A stretch of DNA of 18,672 nucleotides from an uncultured Halieaceae bacterium (lineage in GTDB: Bacteria > Pseudomonadota > Gammaproteobacteria > Pseudomonadales > Halieaceae): assembly GCA_938074135.1 (NCBI GenBank), contig CALJFL010000123.1, forward strand, positions 1 to 18,672, given 5' to 3'. A program made the translations under genes and the position numbers. Every line of letters begins with the position of its first letter. The first letter of the stretch is position 1. Positions 1 to 8,103 of this stretch are shown one piece after another. The notes below the pieces were generated by a model that worked only from the letters and a program-made list of their open reading frames with translations, made no database searches and was not told the DNA's origin.

Positions 1-525
1 ACCAGCATGGGTCGCAATGCTGCGCTGATGCTGCATCTGGTCAGTCAGGTTGATTCAAAGGTACCCACGATCTGGGTCGATACAGGCTATAACCTGCGTG
101 ATACCTACATTGTCGCGGAGCGGCTGATACGCGACCTTGAATTGGACATTCACGTTTATTCACCCCGGATGACCTCGGAACGTCGCAATGCCATTATGGG
201 TGGCATCCCCACTATTGACGAGGAAGAGCGGCACGCGGAGTTTACCGAACAGGTGAAACTCGAGCCGTTCAATCGTGCGTTGCAGGATTTTCAGCCGGAG
301 ATCTGGCTGACCGGAATCAGGCGTGAGGAAACAGAACACCGCAAGTCCCTCGATATTGTCTCCAGAGACAACCGTGGCATCATCAAGGTTGCGCCGATCT
401 TTCACTGGTCGGAAGACCAGGTGGAAAACTACATGGCCGACAACCAGCTACCGACCTGTCGCCATTACTTTGATCCGACCAAAGTCGCCGATGGCCGTGA
501 GTGTGGCCTGCACACAGCCGCCTGA
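1..525 (+). CDS. cysH: Phosphoadenylyl-sulfate (PAPS) reductase, 5'-truncated by window edge
   Basis: The reading frame is open from base 1, so the N-terminus lies outside the window. CysH reduces PAPS to sulfite with thioredoxin in cytoplasmic sulfate assimilation. Visible family marks are the SMGRNAALMLH segment (compare SFGIQAAVSLH in E. coli), the VDTGY nucleotide-binding segment, the GIRREE motif, and the C-terminal ECGLH motif carrying the catalytic cysteine. The visible part lacks the paired Cys-Cys motifs of 4Fe-4S APS reductases, so PAPS is the likelier substrate. The stretch between the 'HW' segment and ECGLH is about 20 residues shorter than in the E. coli enzyme, making this a compact variant. 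The gene ends 15 bases before the convergent small gene at 541-672. Family assignment is firm; the exact substrate is inferred. Confidence 0.87.
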   Translation, partial: TSMGRNAALMLHLVSQVDSKVPTIWVDTGYNLRDTYIVAERLIRDLELDIHVYSPRMTSERRNAIMGGIPTIDEEERHAEFTEQVKLEPFNRALQDFQPEIWLTGIRREETEHRKSLDIVSRDNRGIIKVAPIFHWSEDQVENYMADNQLPTCRHYFDPTKVADGRECGLHTAA

Positions 526-540
526 GCGGCCGGTAGCACT

Positions 541-672
541 CTAACCAACAACAGTGGCTATAACGATCGCCATCAGGGCAGTAGCTGCCATAAAGCCGAC
601 GACAGTCATCATCAAGCGGCGCATGATTTGCTGATCTTCGACGGTATCTTGCTGCAGTAAATGCTGGGTCAT
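541..672 (-). CDS. Small single-pass membrane protein, 43 aa
   Basis: The minus strand reads ATG at 672 to TAG at 541. A strong ribosome-binding site, GGGAGA, lies about 6 bases before the ATG. The protein starts MTQHLLQQDTVEDQQIMRR and then has one hydrophobic segment (about residues 19-42, rich in M, A, V, I and T) running to the C-terminus. The polar, acidic/Gln-rich N-terminus followed by RR suggests an N-in single-pass inner-membrane protein. I do not recognise the family. It is convergent with cysH and divergent from the lipoprotein gene at 861. A small GCCCC-TGC-GGGGC hairpin (692-704) and an FNR/Anr-like box (750-763) lie upstream. The start, Shine-Dalgarno site and clean hydrophobic helix support a real gene; function is unknown. 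Confidence 0.68.
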   Translation of the reverse strand: MTQHLLQQDTVEDQQIMRRLMMTVVGFMAATALMAIVIATVVG

Positions 673-749
673 AATCGTTCTCCCTAATCTTGCCCCTGCG
701 GGGCCACTCATTTATGCGTTAAGAGTGAACCAGCCTCCAATCCCCTGCA

Positions 750-763
750 TTGATGCAGGTCAA
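750..763 (-). promoter_or_regulatory. Candidate FNR/Anr-type box
   Basis: The plus strand reads TTGATGCAGGTCAA, one base off the FNR/Anr consensus TTGAT-N4-ATCAA. It overlaps a CCTGCAT-TG-ATGCAGG inverted repeat (744-759). It lies about 80 bases upstream of the small membrane-protein gene and about 100 bases upstream of the lipoprotein gene, so it could serve either. The hexamer expected for a class II site toward the small gene (CACTCT) is a poor -10 match, so the call rests on the box alone. Confidence 0.35.
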
Positions 764-860
764 CAGAGTGTAGGCTGGGTCAACCGAAGGCTATTTGTTT
801 AAGGTCAGAGCAGTTGCGCTATACTGGTCCGAGTTTCGATGATGTTCCGTGGAGGCAGTG

Positions 861-2123
861 ATGGCTTTCCGCGATAGAAAAGCGGAGATAGTCACCCCGG
901 GGGGTGGCGAGGCATGTCGGCGCGTCAGCGCCTCAGCTGCAATCCGCGGACAAGCGCCGGCCTGGTTAGTACTGCGGTTCGGTCCCGTCATGCTGTTTCT
1001 GCCGTTGTTACTCGCCTGTGCTGGCAGCCCCTCTGAGCGTCTTGCGGTGGCTGATCTGTCACCACTCGTGTTGCAGGATCGAGTGATCACCATGGCGGAT
1101 GTCGAGGCCGCCGACCCCACCCCGGACCTGCTTGCCATTGATGATGCGATGCGCGATTTTGTCGCTACCTATGCCGGGAAGCACAATAGTCAGCGTCAGC
1201 GTTTGTTAAACCTGCATCAGGCCGTGAAGAGCCCCGCGATACTCGACCTCCAGTACGATCCATTTGCTGAAGGTGGCGCCAGGGAAACCTTTCACCGCGG
1301 CTCTGCCAACTGTCTGTCTTATGCCAATATGTTTGTGGCGCTGGCCCGCGAAGCGGGACTCGATGCGAAGTACCAGTGGTTGGAGGTTCGTCCCCAGTGG
1401 TCACGGATGGGTGAGCGGGTCGCGGTTCGCCTGCATGTCAATGTCGTGGTGAAAACCCGGCAAGAGGACACGTTCATGGTCGACATTGACCCACTTTCAT
1501 CCAATGAGATCACCGGCACACGGGTGCTCGATGACAGGGAGGCAGAGGCGCTTTACCACAGTAATATCGCCATGGGTGCCTTGGCCGAGGAACAGTTGGA
1601 TATCGCCTGGATTCAGACGGTGCGAGCTTTGCAACTGAGTCCTGGTACAGGACACCTGTGGGTAAATCTCGGTGCAATCTATCGTGTGGCCGGGCAGTAC
1701 GACGACGCTGAGCGCAGCTATTTTCGAGCGCTGCAGATCGATCGCTTTGATCATTCGGCGACCAACAACCTGGTCGTTTTGTACGAGCGCCAGGGTCGCG
1801 AGGAGGAATATGCGTACTGGTCGGAGCGCTCGCGGCGTTACCGGGACAAGAACCCTTACTACCATAGCTGGCTGGGCGATCTGGCTGCCGGCAAAGACGA
1901 CTGGCCAGCCGCGCTGGAGCACTATCAGCACGCGGTAAAGTTAATGCCCCAGGACAGCCGATTGCTCTATGGCCTGGGCATCATCCATCACCAACTCGGC
2001 GATTTTGACGAAGCCACTCGCCAGATTACCCTGGCGATAGAGCGGGCCAGCCTCACCCGTGATATCGAAGAGTATGAGGTGCGGCTCGAGTCAGTCAGAG
2101 ACGACCAACTGGCCAGTTTTTGA
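861..2123 (+). CDS. Lipoprotein with transglutaminase-like fold and TPR repeats
   Basis: The ATG at 861 is preceded by GGAGG at 851-855, which decides the start over the in-frame GTG at 849. The protein has 420 residues. A hydrophobic stretch at about 37-52 ends in a lipobox (LLAC, Cys53), suggesting export and lipid modification, although the roughly 35-residue leader before it is unusually long. Residues about 95-215 resemble a transglutaminase/protease-like domain with a candidate triad: Cys151 (GSANCLSYANMF), His192 (RLHVNVVV) and Asp208/Asp210 (FMVDIDP). Residues about 235-400 contain tetratricopeptide repeats (for example HLWVNLGAIYRVAGQYDDAE and RLLYGLGIIHHQLGDFDEA). The likely place is the periplasmic face of a membrane, as a protein-interaction or peptide-handling factor. 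The substrate is unknown; domain calls are by eye. Confidence 0.78.
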   Translation: MAFRDRKAEIVTPGGGEACRRVSASAAIRGQAPAWLVLRFGPVMLFLPLLLACAGSPSERLAVADLSPLVLQDRVITMADVEAADPTPDLLAIDDAMRDFVATYAGKHNSQRQRLLNLHQAVKSPAILDLQYDPFAEGGARETFHRGSANCLSYANMFVALAREAGLDAKYQWLEVRPQWSRMGERVAVRLHVNVVVKTRQEDTFMVDIDPLSSNEITGTRVLDDREAEALYHSNIAMGALAEEQLDIAWIQTVRALQLSPGTGHLWVNLGAIYRVAGQYDDAERSYFRALQIDRFDHSATNNLVVLYERQGREEEYAYWSERSRRYRDKNPYYHSWLGDLAAGKDDWPAALEHYQHAVKLMPQDSRLLYGLGIIHHQLGDFDEATRQITLAIERASLTRDIEEYEVRLESVRDDQLASF

Positions 2124-2216
2124 ACGCCATCGGTTGGCAAGGGTGCCAAAGGTCATTGCAGGCGATAGAGAGTCTGTCATTATTCGTCTCCTGGAAAATT
2201 TCACGAGGAAGCACCG

Positions 2217-3164
2217 ATGCGAGAGTTTGGCTTTGAATCAACCACGGATGATGTTCTGGAAGGGATATCCCTTGACGACAAGGTAGTACTGGTAACCGGC
2301 GCGACCGCAGGGCTGGGGATAGAGACCACACGTGCACTGGCGGCGGCCGGTGCCAAGGTGGTGATGCTCGGTCGTAACCCGGAGGCGCTGGCGCTAGAGG
2401 CGGCGAATCTGGGCGATCTGGGACTGGCTGGCCAGGTTGATACGCAGACGGTTGATCTAGCCAGCCTGGACAGTGTGCGAGAGTCCGCCGCTGCCATTCT
2501 GGCGGCCTACCCACGCATCGACGTGTTGATTAATAATGCCGGTGTCATGGCCTGCCCGCTGCAGCGCACCGCCGATGGCTTTGAGATGCAGTTCGGGACC
2601 AACCACCTCGGCCATTTTCTGCTGACCTGCCTGATTGCACCGTCCTTGCTGGCTGGCGCACCTGCACGCGTCATCAACCTCAGCTCGACCGGCCACAAGT
2701 TGAGCAACGTTAATTTGGAGGATCCGAATTACCAGCAGCGAGACTATGACAAATGGGTGGCCTACGGGGAGTCCAAGACCGCTAACGTTCTGTTTTCGGT
2801 AGCCCTGGACCAGCGGCTGCGAGCGCGTGGTGTGCGCAGCCTGGCGGTCCATCCGGGTGTGATTATGACCAAACTCAGTCGGCACCTGAGCGAAGCCGAC
2901 ATCGAGAACCTGATCAACAGCGCGCCCGAGGGTGAGTCATTGGACTGGAAGAGCGTTGAGCAAGGTGCAGCGACCAGTGTCTGGGCAGCGACGGCACCAG
3001 AGCTGGCTGATAAGGGCGCCCTGTATCTGGAAAACTGCCAGATCGCCGTGCCGGCGGAGCCGGGGCAGGGTGGTGGCGTGGAGGCCTATGCCCTTGATCC
3101 GGAAACTGCCGAACGGCTGTGGCGTCTGTCGGAACAACTGGTCGGTCAGCAGTTTGAGCTTTGA
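2217..3164 (+). CDS. Short-chain dehydrogenase/reductase, retinol-dehydrogenase-like
   Basis: The 315-residue protein has a Rossmann fold typical of classical SDR oxidoreductases. It shows TGATAGLG (27-34, dinucleotide binding), NNAG (106-109), the catalytic serine in INLSS (156-157) and the YGESK active site (Tyr183, Lys187). An acidic side-chain pattern after the second strand is absent and MLGRN is present, which favours NADP(H). The insert between the Ser and Tyr (HKLSNVNLEDPNY) resembles eukaryotic-type retinol dehydrogenase and WW-oxidoreductase relatives. The substrate cannot be told from sequence. The start has GAGGAAG about 6 bases upstream. The SYLF-protein gene follows after 16 bases, so the two are probably co-transcribed. 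Confidence 0.85.
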   Translation: MREFGFESTTDDVLEGISLDDKVVLVTGATAGLGIETTRALAAAGAKVVMLGRNPEALALEAANLGDLGLAGQVDTQTVDLASLDSVRESAAAILAAYPRIDVLINNAGVMACPLQRTADGFEMQFGTNHLGHFLLTCLIAPSLLAGAPARVINLSSTGHKLSNVNLEDPNYQQRDYDKWVAYGESKTANVLFSVALDQRLRARGVRSLAVHPGVIMTKLSRHLSEADIENLINSAPEGESLDWKSVEQGAATSVWAATAPELADKGALYLENCQIAVPAEPGQGGGVEAYALDPETAERLWRLSEQLVGQQFEL

Positions 3165-3180
3165 CACTGGCGGCAAGGCG

Positions 3181-3738
3181 ATGAGGCCGCACAATACGAC
3201 AGCTCGCACGGTGCTCATCGTCCTGTTTTGTTGGCTGGCACAGGTTGCGCTGCCGGCCTGGCCGGACTCCCGAGAGACTATCAATACGCAGACCCAGCAG
3301 GCCCTGCAGCGGCTTGCGGAACATTCACCGGCAGCGGCGGACCTGGCCGGCCAGGCCAGCGGTGTGCTGGTATTTCCCGATGTGGTCAAGGTGGGCTTCG
3401 GGGTGGGTGGCCAGTATGGTGAGGGGGCCCTGTTGATTGACGGTAAGCCGGTCGATTATTTCGCAACAGCGGGGGCATCTTTCGGGTTGCAACTGGGTGC
3501 CCAGTACAAGTCGGAAGTAATCCTGTTCATGACCCCCGCTGCCCTGGACCGTTTTCGCAACCGCCATGGTTGGGATATAGGCATCGACGGCGGTGTGACG
3601 ATAATGGATGAGAGCATGGCAATAAAAGCCGACAGCAAGCAGCTTGATGCGCCGATCATCGCCTTTATTTTTTCCAATCAGGGGTTGATGGGTAATCTCA
3701 CGCTGGAAGGCAGCAAGATTACGCCTATCGCTCGCTGA
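3181..3738 (+). CDS. Secreted SYLF/YSC84-domain protein
   Basis: The 185-residue protein begins with a Sec-type signal peptide (MRPHNTTARTVLIVLFCWLA, cleavage probably near residues 24-27). It then carries a YSC84/SYLF (DUF500) domain: GVLVFPDVVKVGFGVGGQYGEG, the YFATAGASFGLQLGAQ segment, and an ILFMT strand. In eukaryotes this domain binds phosphoinositides; bacterial members are exported proteins of uncertain role, presumably linked to the envelope. The ATG at 3181 is chosen because the signal peptide starts there; the frame is open further upstream inside the dehydrogenase gene. Only a weak purine stretch (CAAGG) precedes it, so translation may be coupled to the upstream gene, whose stop is 16 bases away. 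Confidence 0.83.
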   Translation: MRPHNTTARTVLIVLFCWLAQVALPAWPDSRETINTQTQQALQRLAEHSPAAADLAGQASGVLVFPDVVKVGFGVGGQYGEGALLIDGKPVDYFATAGASFGLQLGAQYKSEVILFMTPAALDRFRNRHGWDIGIDGGVTIMDESMAIKADSKQLDAPIIAFIFSNQGLMGNLTLEGSKITPIAR

Positions 3739-3803
3739 CGGCTGGTGCCCCGGGCGCCATTTCGGTATTCTCCGCGCGTTTTTGATCTTCCTGAGAGCGT
3801 TTT

Positions 3804-5201
3804 ATGAGCAAGACTTTATCCGTAGAGGGTGCACTCAAGGGCGAGGCCGGTACTGGCAGCACGGTTTGCGTCAGGGGCTGGCTGCGCAGCAAGCGTGACT
3901 CCAAGGCAGGGATATCTTTCCTCGCTGTTCACGACGGCACGTCCTTTGATCCCATCCAGGCCGTGGTGCCTGATACTCTCGACAATTACGCCAGCGAGGT
4001 GCTGAAACTGTCCACCGGCTGCGCCGTGGTTGTCACCGGCGAACTGGTGCCCTCCCAGGGCAAAGGCCAGAGCGTGGAGATACAGGCGACTGCGGTAGAG
4101 GTGGTGGGCTGGGTCGATGACCCCGAGATGTATCCCATTGCCAAGAAACGCCACACCTTTGAATATTTGCGCACCCAGGCCCACCTGCGGCCGCGCACCA
4201 ATACCTTCGGTGCCATTACCCGGGTGCGTAATACCCTGGCCAATGCCATTCATAATTATTTTCACGACAACGATTTCTACTGGATAAATACGCCGATTAT
4301 CACCGGCAGTGATTGTGAAGGAGCCGGGGAGCTTTTTCGGGTGAGCACACTGGACCTGGCCAACCTGCCACGCAACCCGGCCGGTGAGGTCGATCACGGC
4401 CAGGATTTTTTTGCCGGTGATGCCTTCCTCACAGTGTCCGGGCAATTGGAAGTGGAGTCCTATTGCCTGGCGATGAGCAAGGTCTACACCTTCGGGCCAA
4501 CGTTTCGTGCCGAAAACTCCAATACCAGCCGTCATCTGGCCGAGTTCTGGATGGTAGAGCCGGAAATTGCCTTTGCCGATCTCAACGACAACGCTGATCT
4601 TGCCGAGAGCTTGCTAAGGCATGTGTTTACCCGGGTGCTGGAGGAGCGAGAAGACGATATGGCATTTTTCCAGCAGCGAATCGATGACACTGTTATCGAG
4701 CGTTTGCAGGCGATGGTTGATAACAGTTTCGAGCGTATGGATTACAGTGAAGCCATAGATATTCTCAAGTCCAGCGGCCAGTCGTTCGAGTTCCCGGTTG
4801 AGTGGGGTACCGATCTTGCCTCTGAGCACGAGCGCTACCTGGCTGAGACCCACGTGGGTCGCCCGCTGGTGGTAATGAATTATCCAAAAGACATCAAGGC
4901 GTTCTACATGCGCCTCAATGACGACGGTAAGACCGTGGCCGCGATGGATGTGCTGGCACCCGGGATTGGCGAGATTATTGGTGGCAGCCAGCGGGAAGAG
5001 CGGCTCGATGTCCTCGATGCCCGCATGGACGCCCACCTGCGGGAGGAGCTGTGGTGGTATCGCGATTTGCGCCGCTACGGCACCGTGCCTCATGCCGGCT
5101 TTGGCCTGGGATTCGAGCGATTGCTCAACTACATCACCGGGATGGATAACGTCCGCGATGCTATTCCGTTCCCGCGTACGCCGGGCCACGCTGACTTTTA
5201 A
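3804..5201 (+). CDS. asnS: Asparaginyl-tRNA synthetase
   Basis: This cytoplasmic class IIb enzyme charges tRNA-Asn with asparagine. The 465 residues match the E. coli length of 466. The N-terminal OB-fold anticodon-binding domain (about 1-110) includes [16 protein letters not shown]. The catalytic domain shows motif 2 around residues 234-255 ([20 protein letters not shown]) and motif 3 near 434-441 (GLGFERLL), and the protein ends in the family's typical [12 protein letters not shown] tail. GAGAG about 7 bases before the ATG serves as ribosome-binding site. A GC-rich imperfect hairpin (GGTGCCC-C-GGGCGCC, about 3744-3758) separates it from the SYLF gene, but there is no adjacent T-run, so I do not call it a terminator. 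The 145 bases after the stop show no clear hairpin terminator. Confidence 0.97.
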   Translation: MSKTLSVEGALKGEAGTGSTVCVRGWLRSKRDSKAGISFLAVHDGTSFDPIQAVVPDTLDNYASEVLKLSTGCAVVVTGELVPSQGKGQSVEIQATAVEVVGWVDDPEMYPIAKKRHTFEYLRTQAHLRPRTNTFGAITRVRNTLANAIHNYFHDNDFYWINTPIITGSDCEGAGELFRVSTLDLANLPRNPAGEVDHGQDFFAGDAFLTVSGQLEVESYCLAMSKVYTFGPTFRAENSNTSRHLAEFWMVEPEIAFADLNDNADLAESLLRHVFTRVLEEREDDMAFFQQRIDDTVIERLQAMVDNSFERMDYSEAIDILKSSGQSFEFPVEWGTDLASEHERYLAETHVGRPLVVMNYPKDIKAFYMRLNDDGKTVAAMDVLAPGIGEIIGGSQREERLDVLDARMDAHLREELWWYRDLRRYGTVPHAGFGLGFERLLNYITGMDNVRDAIPFPRTPGHADF

Positions 5202-5346
5202 CAGCCCAAATTGTGCAGGTGGTGACGATTTGGCCAGGAATTGTGAAATACTGCCTATTTTTTGAGCAACCGCCCCCCTTTTTCCAAGCCATACTGATAC
5301 TTCAGGGATTTTTCGGGGTACGTGACTCCCCGGCAGGGTCGTCGTT

Positions 5347-5661
5347 ATGAAAAGAGCATGTGCAACGGGCGGAGACATCCAGATCAGTGAGATGCTGATT
5401 GTCGATACGTTCGCCAAGCTTATTTTCGGCGAGGGCAGCCAGTACACTGACGACGAGTTGGCCATTATTCAGGCGCTGCGTCAGGTGGATGCCAACGTTG
5501 CCCTGGACAGCCACCGCGACATGGGCGTTTACCTGCGGGCTCTTGGTGTGCGAGAAATGATTATCCTGGTTGGCCAGGTGCGTGGTTTCATGGCCGCCGA
5601 TATGGCGCTGCCAATCCCCTCAGCCGGTCTTGCTACCGGCCACCCGCAAAGACCCTACTGA
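5347..5661 (+). CDS. Hypothetical protein, 104 aa
   Basis: I do not recognise this protein. The ATG at 5347 follows AGGG with a spacing of about 9 bases. The product is soluble-looking and partly acidic, with a predicted helical core (ISEMLIVDTFAKLIFGEG, then DDELAIIQALRQVDANVALD, then MGVYLRALGVREMIILVGQV) and a Pro-rich C-terminus. There is no signal peptide. The weakly amphipathic 'MIILVGQVRGFMAADMAL' stretch is not a convincing membrane helix. Its stop codon overlaps the stop of the convergent rnb gene (5655-5661). Amino-acid composition and spacing look gene-like, but without homologues the call is moderate. Confidence 0.55.
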   Translation: MKRACATGGDIQISEMLIVDTFAKLIFGEGSQYTDDELAIIQALRQVDANVALDSHRDMGVYLRALGVREMIILVGQVRGFMAADMALPIPSAGLATGHPQRPY

Positions 5662-7676
5662 TTCTCGGCGATATCACCTTCGGAGGGAGCCGCTGTTGAT
5701 GGTGCCGGCGGTTCTTTGGGCGGTTTCAGGCCGCAACCGGGAACCAGCTGGAATTCTGCCTGGTAGTTGTTGTCCTCATCCAGGCCGGTGAAGGTGAGCT
5801 CCACCAATTGCTCAAGCTGAAAACGCCGGCTGGTGCTGGTCAGGCTGGCAGTCCACTTGTCGTAACTGAATTTCTCCGGATCCTTGCGCAGGTCGATGAA
5901 CCCCCCGAGGCCGCTGTCCGCGAGTTTCACGTTAAAGCCGCTGCTGTTAATGTGGGCGACGTAACCCTTGAAGGTTTTACCGGCCTCGCCAGCCTGCTCC
6001 GCCAGAAAGCGTCCCGCCAGCCAACGCTCCGCCTGATCTGTTGCTGCCCGGGCCGTCGCAATTTTTGCTGCCAACGCATCCAGCGTCTCCCGGGTAACCA
6101 GCTTGGCGGGCTGCTTGTGGAGTATCGACTTGATCTGCAGGTGTACCAGAAAGTCGAGGTAGCGTCGTAAGGGCGAGGTGCAATTGGTGTAAGCGGGCAG
6201 CGACATGCCCATATGGGCACCAGATTTCGTGGTCAGCGTGGCGCGTGTCAGCAGTCGGTTGACCATGGCGCGCAGGGGCAGTGTTCCCTGCGATGATGAC
6301 AGCCCCTTGATCACGTCCCGGTAACCCTCGCGGCTGCCCAGGTCCACGTCAGCCAGTTCGGGGGCGTGCATGCCAAGGAACTTGCGAGCCTCGTCGAGAC
6401 GATCCTGGCGGAAGCCGGGGTGGCTGACGAAGGGTCCGGAGGCGCCGTGCTCGGCCAGCAGTCGGGCGGCGCAGCGGTTGGTCGCCACCATGCACTCTTC
6501 GACCAGCTTTTGTGACAACAACTTCTCGTAGGGTTCTATCGCCTCAATGGTCTTCTGCTCGCTGAGGATCCAGCGATACTCGCGACGATCTTCCATAACC
6601 AGTTCATTGGTTTCTCGGTGCGCCCGCAGCGCACGATAGACCTGATACAGTGCTTCCAGTGGCGTCGCGTGACTCATCAGGTCGTCGGCCTGCCCCGTCA
6701 GATAGCGATCTACCGCATAGTAGGACAGCTTGGCACGCGAGCGAACGGTCGCCTCGATGAATTCGAAGTCGCCCACTTCTCCGCTGTCACTGACCGCGAT
6801 TTTGCAGACCAGTGCTGGTCGGTCCACGCCCTCGGACAGTGCGCAGGTGTCCTGGGACAGGACTTCAGGGAGCATTGGCAGTACGTCACCGTGGAAATAC
6901 ACCGAGGTGCCGCGCCGGGCGACTTCGTCAATGAGGGGAGAGTCTGCCGGTATGTAGGCGGTGGGATCGGCGATGGCCACGTACAGCGTCCAGCCGTCGC
7001 TGCTGATGTCGGCATACAGTGCATCGTCGATGTCCTGGGTTTTGGCAGCATCAATAGTGACAAATTCGAGGTCGGTAAGATCGCGCCGGCGGTCGGTCTC
7101 CAGCGGCTTGAAATCCGCCAGGCGCTGTTGCAGTTGTTTCTGACTGTCGCTGTTCCAGTTGGTGGCGAGGCGATGGCGGGCGATGCTGTAGAGATTTTCA
7201 AGGCCCGGCGTAGACTCGTCGCCGATGATCTCGAGGACTTTGGCCTGCGGCTTGCTATCCTTGATCGGGTGGCGCAGGACTGCGCAGCGAATCAGGTCAC
7301 CCTCCTTGACGCCATTGCGGGCGTGAGGCGGAATAAACAGCCAGCGCCGCAGTTGCGGGAGATCCGGCTGGACGAACATAGCCTTGCCCTTGCGGACACA
7401 GCGGCCGGTGAAATCACCAAGCGGGCTGTCGATAAGCCGTTCGATGCCAGCGATTGTTTTGTTGTCCGGGGCGGGCCGAATACAGATGCGCACCCGGTCA
7501 TTGGGAAACGCCTTGAGCATCTCATCCGGCGGGATGAAAATCTCGCGACCGTCGTCCAGAACCGCGAAGCCATAGCGAGCCTGGGTACCCTTGACCACGG
7601 CCTCGGCCCATTCCTTATCCGCCTCCATCTGGGTTTTCAGGCCCTTCAGTTGGGCGAGCGAGTCGTGGTTGAGCAT
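5655..7676 (-). CDS. rnb: Exoribonuclease II (RNase II)
   Basis: RNase II degrades single-stranded RNA processively from the 3' end, releasing nucleoside monophosphates. The 673-residue protein is near the E. coli RNase II length (644) and well short of RNase R (about 810). Its N-terminus (LAQLK...AVVKGTQARYGFAVL) parallels that of E. coli RNase II, supporting the start at 7676 despite a weak ribosome-binding site. Cold-shock-like domains fill about 20-160. The RNB domain has the four metal-binding aspartates Asp209, Asp215, Asp217 and Asp218 in TIDAAKTQDIDDAL and a later SPLRRYLDFLVHLQ segment. An S1 domain follows (about 570-645), then a Pro/Ala/Glu-rich tail of about 30 residues. Orn, which finishes the short oligonucleotides left by such enzymes, is at 12973-13518. 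Confidence 0.92.
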   Translation of the reverse strand: MLNHDSLAQLKGLKTQMEADKEWAEAVVKGTQARYGFAVLDDGREIFIPPDEMLKAFPNDRVRICIRPAPDNKTIAGIERLIDSPLGDFTGRCVRKGKAMFVQPDLPQLRRWLFIPPHARNGVKEGDLIRCAVLRHPIKDSKPQAKVLEIIGDESTPGLENLYSIARHRLATNWNSDSQKQLQQRLADFKPLETDRRRDLTDLEFVTIDAAKTQDIDDALYADISSDGWTLYVAIADPTAYIPADSPLIDEVARRGTSVYFHGDVLPMLPEVLSQDTCALSEGVDRPALVCKIAVSDSGEVGDFEFIEATVRSRAKLSYYAVDRYLTGQADDLMSHATPLEALYQVYRALRAHRETNELVMEDRREYRWILSEQKTIEAIEPYEKLLSQKLVEECMVATNRCAARLLAEHGASGPFVSHPGFRQDRLDEARKFLGMHAPELADVDLGSREGYRDVIKGLSSSQGTLPLRAMVNRLLTRATLTTKSGAHMGMSLPAYTNCTSPLRRYLDFLVHLQIKSILHKQPAKLVTRETLDALAAKIATARAATDQAERWLAGRFLAEQAGEAGKTFKGYVAHINSSGFNVKLADSGLGGFIDLRKDPEKFSYDKWTASLTSTSRRFQLEQLVELTFTGLDEDNNYQAEFQLVPGCGLKPPKEPPAPSTAAPSEGDIAENQ

Positions 7677-7714
7677 CTGGAAAGAACAACTTATTTTCAG
7701 TAGGACAGCCGTAT

Positions 7715-7743
7715 ATCGTACTGCAAAAGCGACGTGCTGTCAG
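7715..7743 (-). promoter_or_regulatory. Candidate sigma-70 promoter for rnb
   Basis: The minus strand reads CTGACA (-35), a 17-base spacer, then TACGAT (-10), matching the consensus at 5 and 4 of 6 positions. Transcription would start near 7708 and give a leader of about 32 bases before the rnb ATG at 7676. This is pattern recognition only. Confidence 0.4.
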
Positions 7744-7792
7744 TGATACTTGCCCCGGTCCGGCAATGCTGCGGCTAAACCGGCAACAGTCA

Positions 7793-7821
7793 TTGACAGG
7801 AGCGGGCGGCGGGTTTAATAA
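7793..7821 (+). promoter_or_regulatory. Candidate sigma-70 promoter for phoH
   Basis: A perfect TTGACA (7793-7798) is followed by TTTAAT after 15 bases or TAATAA after 17 bases. Neither combination is ideal: the first has a short spacer, the second a weak -10. If it is used, phoH would carry a 5' leader of about 275 bases. Confidence 0.35.
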
Positions 7822-8103
7822 TCAGGGCAACGTTGCTGTTGTATAGCACCGATCGGGAAGCGCCCTTGAAGACTTTCCGGACGCCCGGCGGGCAGGCCAT
7901 CGTTCGCTGCCAAGCGTCCTTCGACAATAAGCGCATGTGCGCTGCCTCTGAGCCCACTCTGCTCGGGCACCATTCGCTCCAGATATATTGCCCCCCATTT
8001 CCCAGACAACTTTCCCTGCAACCAACTGGCTGGCGGGATAAAGCCGGCACCCGAAAAAAATACTCAGACCATTACCCAGTGAAACATCAATGAGGATTCC
8101 TTC

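Larger units (their letters stand above)
7677..8103. other. 427-base divergent intergenic region between rnb and phoH
   Basis: This stretch holds the promoters of both flanking genes and a long leader for phoH. I see candidate promoters at 7715-7743 (minus) and 7793-7821 (plus), and a small GCGCA-TG-TGCGC inverted repeat at 7931-7942. The plus-strand frame 7833-8093 is open, but it begins with TTG, lacks a ribosome-binding site and has an unlikely composition, so I do not call a gene. No RNA family is recognisable by eye. Confidence 0.5.

Noticed and set aside
692..704. GCCCC-TGC-GGGGC hairpin as a terminator
   Set aside because: It lies in the leader of the small minus-strand gene, not after a gene, and has no T-run.
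3744..3758. GC-rich hairpin between the SYLF gene and asnS as a terminator
   Set aside because: The stem is short with a mismatch and no T-run follows directly.
4614..5465. 283-codon open frame on the minus strand opposite asnS
   Set aside because: It lies antisense to the motif-bearing 3' half of asnS and runs into the next gene; a shadow frame.
6618..7703. 361-codon open frame on the plus strand opposite rnb
   Set aside because: It is antisense to a clear RNase II gene with all motifs; long antisense frames are common in GC-rich coding DNA, and its product resembles no protein family.
7833..8093. 86-codon open frame in the rnb-phoH gap
   Set aside because: It starts with TTG, has no ribosome-binding site, and its composition (scattered Cys, Pro, His, Arg) looks non-coding.
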